Origin: Blastomussa wellsi
Taxonomy: Eukaryota; Cnidaria; Anthozoa; Scleractinia; Plerogyridae
Assembly (NCBI GenBank): GCA_947652115.1
Contig: OX393569.1
Span: 5,241,161-5,305,160 of the forward strand
Reading direction: 5' to 3'
DNA length: 64,000 bases
In this document: positions 33,135 to 44,154 of the stretch, piece after piece
Numbering within the stretch: position 1 is the first letter of the stretch
Layout: every line of letters begins with the position of its first letter
Program-made: the position numbers and the translations under genes
The notes under the pieces: generated by a model
The model's input: the letters and a program-made list of their open reading frames with translations, nothing else
Databases searched by the model: none
What the model was told of the DNA's origin: nothing

Positions 33135-33747
33135 ATAATAGTTGAAGCTGGCTAGTTTGTAAATTCCAAAGGTGGTGGAAGTCACTTATGATGTATTTCC
33201 ACTCGTTCTACTGTTTCAAAAGCCTCCCTGGTTGCATCCCAGGTAGCTTCAACTGATGTCTAACCTGTATATTAAGGGTGGTGAATGGTATTTGAGAAAA
33301 AAAGGGTCTTGCAAAATTGAAGTCAAATTTCACAGGTCTTTGACCAGTTCTGAACATCTCGCAGCCTCCACTTTTTTTTTGCAAAGCCATTGGTCTCTTT
33401 ATCCAAAAACTCAAAGTATTGGTCTTGTACAGAAAAATGCTAGTCTTGTTATATCTCAAAGTAAAGCACAGCAAATAGTGACACTGTGTTTTCATCAGAA
33501 CCCTTTTATTATCACAAAGATATCAGATACCTTCTACAAGTTTAAGATAACAGTAAGTTATTTTTGAATGACACTCCACTGATTCTAAACAAAGGAGTGA
33601 AGTCGATGTTGAGGGGAACGAAACAAAAGGGAATTCAATTTATTCCCTCTGAACCTTGAGTTGATTCCTAATTTTGTCTGTGATCAGTTAAGGATAATTC
33701 AAAACTAGCCTACTACCGGTATATCTTCTCAAAAAAAAGTTCAATGT
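33135..33747. other. Convergent intergenic gap
   Basis: Separates the 3' ends of CCHCR1 (+) and the DJ-1/PfpI gene (-). Presumably holds both 3' UTRs. No repeat or open frame of interest was seen. Confidence 0.4.
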
Positions 33748-36032
33748 CTACTTCTGTAACAGTTCCACAATCTTTTCCGCCAAGGGTGTGGCCGAGGCAG
33801 GATTTTGTCCAGTCGCCACTCTTTCGCTGGCACAAACACAAGACTGCCATGGCGGTGAATTTTTGAATACTGCGCCATGTTCCTTGAGCCTGGTTTCCAG
33901 GAGGAACGGCATTGCTTCCACTAATTTCATAAGAGTCTCCTCTTTATCAGTAAAGCATGTCACTTCCTTTCCTTTCACTAAGTATTCACCATTTGATAAC
34001 TTGGTGTCTACAATACCTGTAGAGGATTAGGGAGACGTTGTTAGTGGTAGAAATTTGAAATGTCAATTTTTAACAGTTATCCTGTACATGTCATGCAGAA
34101 TATTTAACAATTATTCCACGAGCGCATGTTGGATATGAGATGGTAGATTTTTTTTCTGTAATTTGTTTTATTTTTTTTTTCAACACTTAACACTACTTAC
34201 AATGCGTTACGTACAAGATATATACACAAAGTTACTTACATTACACATTATCACTTAACTTACACTTCAAAAAAAAAATTCTATATAACATCTATACTAT
34301 GAGCTAACATGTGGCAAAAGCTTCTCCCATTTTTTAAAATGTGTAGCTAATTTGTTCCGCCTTGCTGCTATCTTTTTTTCAACATAGAATATCTCTCTGA
34401 TCTTGGCCTTATAAACCCGTAAAGACAGATTTCAATTTACATTTATAAATATATATGGTAGATAGCCAACAAGGTGCGTAGCGCCGAGTTGGCCATAACC
34501 ATCTCATATCCAACAAGCACGAGTGGAATAATTGTTTTATTAAAAACACCCAAAAATATCGTACAAACATTGCGAAAAATGTATTCTTTTACACGTACAC
34601 CTACCATATTTGTAGGTCAATGGTATATGAGCTCATATACCATTGCCTCTAAACCAATCAGAACTCAGGAAATGCAATATACCATAGCTAGTTTTTAATA
34701 ATGCCCAATACTTAGCTATAAAACTGACAGGTGGCAAGCCGAGTGTCATTAAATCAAATAAAATTACAAAAGATTGAACACGATAGTAAGAGCCATGAGT
34801 GTAAAAGTTATTACTTGTAGATAAAATAAAAATTATACTTATTGTTAACATCATTTTGAAGAAGTACTTCCAAACACCTAGATCTGCTCCTAAACTTAGT
34901 AAAGTCACTGCATAGCATTCCCTTATTTCAGCTTTTTATCATCTTGCTGAGAAAAAAAGAAAATCACAGCTTAAGTTGTGTCACATACCAGCAGGCCCAT
35001 GGCAAACTGCAGAGGCAATCCCTCCTTTCTCGTAAATTGTTCTCACTGCTTTTTCCAAGGCCGCATTGTCTGGCAAGTCAAACATTGGCCCATGTCCTCC
35101 AACACAAAATACAACGTCAAACTTGCTGGGATCAATAGTGTGGAGAGGCGTGGTGTTGTCAACTGCCTTCATTGCTTCACTGTCAGCTAGGAATTCTTTG
35201 CAGATTGGGTCATCCTTAAATGCGTCAAGACTGCTCGGGTCCTAACATTGAAAGTGAGAAGGCAGCTAAGGTGGTGTTTACATGATACTGCAGCAACCAT
35301 CATGTCAGTACATCGAGTTCACCCCGGTTCCCTCTTGTGGCTCTGTATTCATTTACATGACGCCACCACAAAATGGCGAACCAGAACAAGTCATGTGCAC
35401 GAGTTCACCCTGACTGCTGTGCCAGAGCGAGATTTTTATTTCAGTATGAAAATTCATGCCAGTTTCATGTAAACATGGTATAAATATCATGGTAAAATTG
35501 ACATTGACATTCGTAAAAGTGCACATTCTGCAAGTTTTGACAAAGTCACCAGTGACTGATTAACATCCTCATTTCTCTACCAAGCAAAAGGTAGGACAGA
35601 AGTGTATTAGATGAATGCTTATAGCAGAGCTCCGGGCTGCTAAGTGGTATGGCATTATATCCCAGCCATAATTAAGTTCACATTTTATGTTTGTTGCACT
35701 CGATTTAACATTAAAGTTTCACAATGCAACATTGAAGTTCACGATCCAACTTTAGTATTTGACAGTGCAACATTGGACTTTCATTAGTACAGTGGGTTCT
35801 CCTTTAAAGGGTTGATTATTCAAGCGTGTCTGAAGTTAAAAGTGAAACAAGCATAAAATGACAACCAAGCATATTGAAACAATCATAAAATGACAAGTGA
35901 GCATGTTGGATGGTATACGTGAAATGAAACTCCAATGTTGCACTGTCGAAGACTAAATTTGGATTGTGAAACTTAAAAAAAACTATCTCCCTTAAAAAAC
36001 TATCTCCCTTAACCCTTTACTCCCCAAGAGTG

Positions 36033-36079
<47 letters not shown>

Positions 36080-36142
36080 AGGGAGACCCCTTGGGGCTTA
36101 AAGGGTTAAAAAACTATCTCCCTTAACCCTTTACTCCCCAGG

Positions 36143-36214
<72 letters not shown>

Positions 36215-36277
36215 AGGGAGACCCCTTGGGGCTTAAAGGGTTAAAAAACTATCTCCCTTAACCCTTTACTCCCCAGG

Positions 36278-36324
<47 letters not shown>

Positions 36325-36387
36325 AGGGAGACCCCTTGGGGCTTAAAGGGTTAAAAAACTATCTCCCTTAACCCTTTACTCCCCAGG

Positions 36388-36434
<47 letters not shown>

Positions 36435-36497
36435 AGGCAGACCCCTTGGGGCTTAAAGGGTTAAAAAACTATCTCCCTTAACCCTTTACTCCCCAGT

Positions 36498-36544
<47 letters not shown>

Positions 36545-36607
36545 AGGGAGACCCCTTGGGGCTTAAAGGGTTAAAAAACTATCTCCCTTAACCCTTTACT
36601 CCCCAGG

Positions 36608-36654
<47 letters not shown>

Positions 36655-36717
36655 AGGGAGACCCCTTTTGGCTTAAAGGGTTAAAAAACTATCTCCCTTA
36701 ACCCTTTACTCCCCAAG

Positions 36718-36749
<32 letters not shown>

Positions 36750-37864
36750 AATTTTACTCATCAAAGGGAGACCCCTTGGGGCTTAAAGGGTTAATGTTGA
36801 ATCAAGGGCAACAAACATAAAATGTGAACTGAACATAGAAAGGAAAAGTCGAATCTTGGCAGGGATATAATGCCATAAAGTGGAGCCTCGTATATATTCA
36901 TAGACCCATGCATTGCTTTTTTCATTATCATCACGGCTGGATCCCATTTTATTTCTATCACTGTCATGGTAATGTTCTTGCTGAAAAAAATTCGAAAAAT
37001 AAAGAAGTGTTATTTTTGTTTTCTCACTGGAGAAAACATATTGTTTTCTCACTGGAGAAAACATATTTAGGAGAGTCCAGGGATTCAACCTTGCAACCTC
37101 CTCAGGCAACTAACCAACCAACTGAGTTAAAGGGGCACTGTCACGGTATTTTGGCGTCATTTCAAAATGCTGAAATATGTTCTTGCATCAATGGAAACCC
37201 AAAAATACACCGTTTATTGCCACCTGTCACTTAGGATGGCAAGGATGGAAGTGGATTGAAATTTGAAAAAACAGTCAGTTTTTTCAAATTCTAGAACCAC
37301 TCCTAGAAAATATCACCAGAAATTTGTTATGGTTTGCTCTCTGAGCCACAAATCGTTTGACATCTCCCTGTTAGTCCATCAGGCTCTTCTTTAGCACGAG
37401 TAAAGGTACCAGGTAATAATTTTAGCAATGAATGAAGCTAAAAACACCAAAACCCCCGTGACAGTGCTCCTTTAATTTGACAAACCTTAGAAAGTGTGAA
37501 ATGTGTGTTTTAAGGTGTAGGTCATGTTTAAATTTGAATTTCACTTTCGATTCTTCCATCTTTTTCATGCTGTTTTTCCTTTTCTTGTTTTTCTTTTTTT
37601 TTTTTTACGAAAGTATTTTCACAAATTATGACAAACCAACAAAAAATGTGGAGCTTCGCTTTCAGGCATGGCTAAATCTATTAATATTATCTAACTTCTC
37701 ACCAATGGAGCTTTTCCTCCCTTTGGGCTGACAAGTGTCATGTCGTACCCTGCCTTCTTGAACACGTGGTAAGGATGAGCCATTTCTGGTAAATACCAGC
37801 CAGTCTTTTTACCAGTGTTCCCCATGTCTTCATGGCTGGTGAGAACCATTAATACTGCGACCAT
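33748..37864 (-). CDS. DJ-1/PfpI superfamily, Hsp31/glyoxalase III-like protein (complete)
   Basis: Exons 37703-37864, 34989-35241 and 33748-34016 give 227 residues with consistent phases. The N-terminus MVAVLMVLTSHEDMG plus GWYLPEMAHPY is typical of the Hsp31 branch of class I glutamine amidotransferase-like proteins (PE-x-x-HP, Glu27). The nucleophile elbow is IASAVCHGPAG, with Cys134-His135. The C-terminal part has a strand-helix pattern (GKEVTCFTDKEETLMK) that supplies the lid in this family. Members act as protein/DNA deglycases, glyoxalase III (methylglyoxal to lactate) or holdase chaperones, usually cytosolic; which applies here cannot be read from sequence. The first intron (~2.5 kb) contains the 110-bp satellite and the second a TIR element. 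Confidence 0.9.
34104..34540. mobile_element. TIR element in the DJ-1-like gene's second intron
   Basis: The ends ttaacaattattccacgagc and gtggaataattgttttatt are inverted, continuing inward through gttggatatgagatgg / accatctcatatccaac. The asymmetric interior includes T-rich sequence, and a second insertion may lie within. Confidence 0.75.
35982..36794. repeat. 110-bp tandem array of palindromic units
   Basis: Units start (actatctccctta) at 35999, 36113, 36248, 36358, 36468, 36578 and 36688, giving seven copies. The period is exactly 110 bp in the later four. The second copy is longer through a 25-bp internal duplication. Each unit is bounded by ttaaccctttactcccc and its inverse ggggcttaaagggttaa. 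It looks like a small MITE amplified head-to-tail. Confidence 0.9.
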
Positions 37865-40226
37865 TTTTTTCTCAAGTTATGTGTGAACAATTCCAACTCA
37901 AACTGAAAAAAAAGTTGATGGAAAAGCAAATAATGCAAGTTTAATGGTTTCATATAGTAGCAAGAAGCTTTGGGAAGCTTTTACTGGGTAGTTGGTGTTA
38001 AATAGCTTTGTTTGACTTGAAAGGCAAGGCGTGACACAGCAAAAACCTTTAGAAAAGCAGTTACCACTGTAACACAAAGGTCCAAGGGTTGTGTGGATCA
38101 CACCATCTGTGTGAGCTGTAGTGCCATCTCTTGATTTAATCCATGTGCCTAAACAGGGACAGTTAATATTTGGAGGCACATGTACCAGTAAGCTCAAAAC
38201 TGACCCCTATTAGACCTACGAACAATCACGCATTTTAAGCGATTATCACACCTGCGGGTTGAAAACGTCGATATCAGGCCTTCTCACACATGCGAACCGC
38301 TTTCTCACGCCTCATTGAAAAATTTATGATATTACAGCCTCAACTGACATAATTTCTAATGCAAGAAAAGAAGCGTTCTTCTAAATGACAGTACCTCAAC
38401 CAAATTCCCCGATTTTAAAAGAAAAATGTATAATTTTGGGAAGACTTTTTGACACCATTGTGTTTGATAAACACATCCAGGGAGTGAGCCCCAGAAATCT
38501 TCAGACAGTTCTTGGAAGTGTTCAGAACGACCTCAGGAATGTTTGGACGACTTAGGAAATGATCAGGTCATCTTTGAAAACCCTGACAATAATCTCCCAC
38601 TCTTGACTCGGAAAAAGTTGGCAGGTATACCCTAGAGATGGGTAGAGTATGAAAAGGACAGGGATGCTCATCAGAAAATTTGACTTAGTAATCCCTGAAG
38701 GGGACCAATCTTGCATAGCTCGCAGACAAGATTTTGACCTAAGATAACCATTCCTCATACCTGACCACTCTTAAGGACGTTCGCGCAAAATGTTTCTGCA
38801 CATCGTTACTGCGCACGGAATTTGTCACGCCACGTCATCCATCGAGCGTGCGCGCTGAGAAAAAACAAAGGACCAGAAGCCATTTCGTAACTTTGCTGGT
38901 AGTTTACTCTCTTAAATGGTCGGTGACCCCTACTTTTTTTTCCATTAACTGATTTTATTTACAATTCTCCGCAGATTGTCAAAATGTGGGAAGTTTAAAA
39001 ATTTTAAGGTTTTCTGCCCACAGGGCATCGAATCCTGCCATCTTGCAGCTGTTGGCGAGTGCAAATTATGCGGTTGCTAAATGCGATTTTTTTTCTTTAA
39101 GGAGCCACACCAATTGAATAAATTCACTTTATAGGTCCATTTAAACAACATTTGGCAGAGTCACGTTCATTTCAAAGATTTATTTGCAATATTTTAGTGT
39201 TTGCAGACACTGTAGCCGTATTCGCTAACGAAGCGCGATTTTTCAGCTTTAGGGTGTTCTGGGCGTGTTATCTCCAAAACAAAGTCGGTGCAACCTTCAA
39301 TGCGATGTCAACGTCTAAAAATATTGGCACCCTATGCAAGACCAAATGAAGGCCTGTAAAACAAGGTCAAACTCGAACATGCAGCTCCTCTTTATCAAGT
39401 ATTATCCCAAATGAAGGTCACCACATACACAGGCCTTAAGCACCAGCCAAGGGGGGTGGGGGTCTGTGGTGCCCATGAACACCCCTTTTTTCTAAGTGAA
39501 CAATTGAAACACAGTGTGGAGGTTGACATGACAAACTGGTGAGCACAGTGGGTGTGACCCCCCCCCCCCCCCCCCCCTCTCCTGGCTATGCCCCTGGCAC
39601 CAGCAATATGCAAAAGTTCCATATTTTAAAATAAGAACCACCTTTGTGTCAAATTCATCATTTTTATTAAAACATCAAGGATTAAGACCCCAGAGTGCAT
39701 CAGGCACTATTCTTATTCAATGAGATTCAAATAACTAGCTAAGTAATTAAGTACATAATTTTTAAGAACAATTTAATTTCAGGCAATTTTCTTTTGTTTG
39801 GCGAGGATGACTTAGCAAATTTTAGCATCACTGTGCAATTAACCGGAAACGGCTTTTTGAACAACATTGGACGAATTAGACTGATAATTACAAAACTACC
39901 GGTACTTGCAAATTTAATACATTCAGTGCAAAAGAAAATATATAATTTATTTTTTCACACAGACTATGCGAGTGTCGTTCTATGCATAAATTCTGGTCAT
40001 GCTCAAAACACTTTACACTTTCATAGAAGTGAGTTCGACTGGGGGGCGAGACTCTAGTCGACCAGGCCTAATGTCGCAAAATGGGTCACAGAATCGCACA
40101 GAAACAAGGCAAAACCGAAGTATATTGGTTTTCGCACATAACAAACTAAAATTAGTAATGCAAATGCAACAGGTAGCGCGCTGTAACATAACTCGGATCA
40201 TGCACAGTTTATACGCGCACTACGCT
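37865..40226. other. Gene-poor stretch upstream of the DJ-1-like gene
   Basis: No supportable gene. It includes a possible 5' region of the DJ-1-like gene, an exon-like but unassignable open stretch near 38050-38150 (minus), aaggacgttcgcgcaaaatg at 38774 (looks like a repeat terminus) and a C run at 39559-39577. Confidence 0.35.
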
Positions 40227-42227
40227 AAACATAAAATTGTTTATAACAACTCTAAATATTCCGAAGGTGTACAGTACAATCTCGATTAACACATCCACTA
40301 ACTGTTCACTATAAATGAAAGCTCAAAAGAGCACATTCGAAGGGCTTTCCATCATAAATATAATCGACAAGCTACCTATTCGAGCTCAACAATGTATTAA
40401 ATATGTAATTTTGGTGATTTAGCATTACCTGTATATCTTGGAGTATGCGACAGGAGCAATGTGTTTTTACCACTTCCACAGACCTTCTCACGTTACGGTC
40501 AACGCCTTGATCAGACCGATCTGCGGTCTGCAACTCAGGTACTGCACCGTTTGCAAGCTTGGCTTTCACTGGCTGATATAAAAAGCACCTGGTGTGTCGT
40601 GACTTTAGGGGTGTCTACAAAACGAAGACCTAAGGGGTGGACCATTTGATTTTTGATGGGGGGGTTGCAGGATTTTTAGACTGCTAGATATTTTTTTTAT
40701 TGCTCCAGCCCTGCAGGGTTTTTTTTAATCCCCCTTTGAATCATAATATCCTTCTAGATCAGAGGGTTCACTTTAATAGAAAATCTAATTGGTAAATCAT
40801 GCGTCGCGCTTGCACATGACAACTGTTACGGTGGGAATCTGAATGCATGAATATCTTTGAATCATAATATCCTTCTAGATCAGAGGGTTCACTTTGATAG
40901 GAAATCTAATTGGTAAATCATGCGCCGCGCTTGCAAAATACCAATTCATGCATCAAAAAATGTGATGCCCAGTCCTGTATCATGTGACTCACAGCTACTT
41001 TTGGGGCTGTCACGCATCACGCAAAATCGTTTGCCACGCCCAGGTTAAGGCTGCTCGATTTTTTTAGAAGAAATTTTTTTTGTAAACAGAAACATGTGCT
41101 CGATTGCACACCCCCCCCCCCCCCCCCCCATCAAAAATCAAATGGTCCACCCCTAAGACCGAAGTCCGAAGTCTGACTTTAGGGGTGTCTACAAAACGAA
41201 GACTGAAGACCGAAGTCCGAAGTCTGGTTCAAGGTAGAGGAGAATTTCAAAGTAACAAAGTCCGCTCTGTACAGTTTGCTGTATACTCAAGATCCCTCTG
41301 TATCAAGCAACCGAGCGTTGGAAAGCTACGGAAGTGACCCGCGGGGATTATTATGATCGAAAGATCTAAGACTAAATCTTACATAAAAGCGGTTATAAAT
41401 CTTTCAAGGCTGAGCTGCTAGTGAATAAGGAGTTCCAAACACTTGGAATAAACAGTGTGGAATTCTCGAAGGGCGAGTACTTTTAGATGAATCGCTTTCG
41501 TGATCGTGTACTAAAAGTAATAGTTACTAAAGGAGTTGACAGGCTGCCGTATATAACTCCTGCGGTTCCTGACATTTGTCTCAGATCAAACTCATTTTCG
41601 AGCTATTTCGCTGTGTTTTTTTTGAATGCTTGTTATATTCTGTGTAATTAGGGGGAACTTCAACTCAAACAGTCCCGTCCGACTCAGTAATTTAGAAAAT
41701 ATCTAGCTGAGGTCACAGGTCTTCACCATTTCTTTAACCCTGTAAATTTGTTTTGACACTTGGCAGATCACGATATGTTTTGCTACTCACTGTCTTTGCT
41801 AGTACTGTTTTCCTGTTTTATTTCTATTGCTTAACTCTCTAAATTGATTCTATTTTATTGAGCGAAAATCTTGAATTAAAGCTATAATTTATGCTAAATT
41901 TAATCTCGAACAGCAGGATACTGGAACACGATTAGCGACGCCGTTTCGCAGACGTCACTTTTCCGCTTTAGGAAATAGGAGACGGCTGCACGCAGGCCAA
42001 AGTAAAGTTAGCTGAGGACAAGCTGCAATGTAACCATTCCACGAGACAAGGTCATGCGAATTCTAAGAGTTGGACCCAGGTATATTTGCCCTTCGAAAGG
42101 CGGCTAATTAAGAAGCTCCATCGTCAATCGCATGTCTCACCAGGGCCAAACGCATTGCGGCGGGTGGAAGGCACGTCTCTCTTGTCTCTTTAGAGTCCCA
42201 CACCGACGGCAGAGTATTTCAATGTTC
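40227..42227 (+). repeat. Tandem ~2-kb unit, copy R1
   Basis: Starts aaacataaaattgttt and ends ttcaatgttc at the start of R2. It lacks the 76-bp insertion shared by R2 and R3 and a 37-bp segment present in both. It keeps the uninterrupted agtactgttttcctg site that the Gypsy element hit in R2. Confidence 0.9.
40633..41154. mobile_element. Poly-C/G MITE within R1
   Basis: Terminal inverted repeats aggggtggaccatttgattt / aaatcaaatggtccacccct, each bordered inside by a G or C run (tgatgggggggttg; cccc...catcaaaaa). The interior has a directly repeated block atcataatatccttctagat. Confidence 0.85.
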
Positions 42228-42414
42228 AAAACATAAAATTGTTTAAAACAACTCTAAATATTCCGAAGGTGTACAGTACAATCTCGATTAACACATCCAC
42301 TAACTGTTCACTATAAATGAAAGCTCAAAAGAGAGCACATTCGAAGGGCTTTCCATCATAAATATAATCGACAAGCTATCTATTCGAGCTCAACAATGTA
42401 TTAAATATAATTTG

Positions 42415-42490
42415 GTTTTATCAACTGGGTTGATAATGTCAATTGGCCACCGTAAAGAGATTCAAGAGCTGACGTTTCGAGCGTTAGCCC
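42415..42490 (-). mobile_element. Short insertion resembling a Penelope/hammerhead terminus (R2)
   Basis: A 76-bp insertion relative to R1, flanked by aattt duplications. On the minus strand it begins gggctaacgctcgaaacgtc then agctcttgaatctc. That is the 3' half of a hammerhead-like motif of the kind found at ends of Penelope-like retroelements. The CTGACGA half is missing. Confidence 0.45.
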
Positions 42491-42733
42491 AATTTTGGTG
42501 ATTTAGCGTTACTTTACCTGGAGCAATGTGTTTTTACCACTTCCACAGACCTTCTCAAGGTACTTGTACTTCGTGGAAAAGATTACGGCCCACACGTTAC
42601 GGTCAACGCCTTGATCAGACCGATCTGCGGTCTGCAACTCAGGTACTGCACCGTTTGCAAGCTTGGCTTTCACTGGCTGATAAAAGCACCTGGTGTGTCG
42701 TGACTTTAGGGGTGTCTACAAAACGAAGACCTA

Positions 42734-43254
42734 AGGGGTGGACCATTTGATTTTTGATGAGGGGGTTGCAGGATTTTTAGACTGCTAGATATTTTTTTTT
42801 ATTGCTCCAGCCCTGCAGGTTTTTTTTAATCCCCCTTTGAATCATAATATCCTTCTAGATCAGAGGGTTCACTTTAATAGGAAATGTAATTGGTAAATCA
42901 TGCGTCGCGCTTGCACATGACAACTGTTACGGTGGGAATCTGAATGCATGAATATCTTTGAATCATAATATCCTTCTAGATCAGAGGGTTCACTTTGATA
43001 GGAAATCTAATTGGTAAATCATGCGTCGCGCTTGCAAAATACCAATTCATGCATCAAAAAATGTGATGCCCAGTCCTGTATCATGTGACTCACAGCTACT
43101 TTTGGGGCTGTCACGCATCACGCAAAATCGTTTGCCACGCCCAGGTTAAGGCTGCTCGATTTTTTTAGAAGAAATTTTTTTTGTAAACAGAAACATGTGC
43201 TCGATTGCACACCCCCCCCCCCCCCCCCCATCAAAAATCAAATGGTCCACCCCT
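42734..43254. mobile_element. Poly-C/G MITE within R2
   Basis: Same element and position within the unit as 40633-41154, so it was present before the unit was duplicated. Confidence 0.85.
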
Positions 43255-43906
43255 AAGACCGAAGTCCGAAGTCTGACTTTAGGGGTGTCTACAAAACGAA
43301 GACCGAAGACCGAAGTCCGAAGTCTGGTTCAAGGTAGAGGAGAATTTCAAAGTAACAAAGTCCGCTCTGTACAGTTTGCTGTATACTCAAGATCCCTCTG
43401 TATCAAGCAACCGAGCGTTGGAAAGCTACGGAAGTGACCCGCGGGGATTATTATGATCGAAAGATCTAAGACTAAATCTTACATAAAAGCGGTTATAAAT
43501 CTTTCAAGGCTGAGCTGCTAGTGAATAAGGAGTTCCAAACACTTGGAATAAACAGTGTGGAATTCTCGAAGGGCGAGTACTTTTAGATGAATCGCTTTCG
43601 TGATCGTGTAGTAAAAGTAATAGTTACTAAAGGAGTTGACAGGCTGCCGTATATAACTCCTGCGGTTCCTGACATTTGTCTCAGATCAAACTCGTTTTCG
43701 AGCTATTTCGCTGTGTTTTTTTTGAATGCTTGTTATATTCTGTGTAATTAGGGGGAACTTCAACTCAAACAGTCCCGTCCGACTCAGTAATTTAGAAAAT
43801 ATCTAGCTGAGGTCACAGGTCTTCACCATTTCTTTAACCCTGTAAATTTGTTTTGACACTTGGCAGATCACGATATGTTTTGCTACTCACTGTCTTTGCT
43901 AGTACT

Positions 43907-44046
43907 TGTAATATTTAGGCTTCGAAGTTAAGATTTACTCCGCACACAGATGAAGTACATCCAAGATGGCCGAACATGCAAGCACATGGCCCCCAACATG
44001 CAACGGGGCCTTGCTAACTAGATGTTAATAAACAACTAATCCAACA
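43907..44046 (-). repeat. 3' LTR
   Basis: 140 bp, tgtaatatttaggcttcgaa ... aactaatccaaca, identical to the other LTR. Confidence 0.95.
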
Positions 44047-44058
44047 TCTCCCCCCAAA
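44047..44058 (-). promoter_or_regulatory. Polypurine tract
   Basis: On the minus strand TTTGGGGGGAGA directly precedes the 3' LTR, the expected site for plus-strand DNA priming. Confidence 0.8.
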
Positions 44059-44154
44059 GTTTGAGTGTAACTTTGTGTACACAGTTCAGTAAACTCAACA
44101 AGAATGTAACAATACTAATACAAAAAGTTAATGTCAGTTTGCATAGCTTAATGT

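Noticed and set aside
35982..36794. CRISPR-like repeat array
   Set aside because: Units are contiguous 110-bp tandem repeats without variable spacers, in an animal intron.
38050..38160. Exon-like minus-strand stretch upstream of the DJ-1-like gene
   Set aside because: Open and flanked by AG/GT, but no homology was recognised and the gene already has a plausible ATG exon at 37703-37864.
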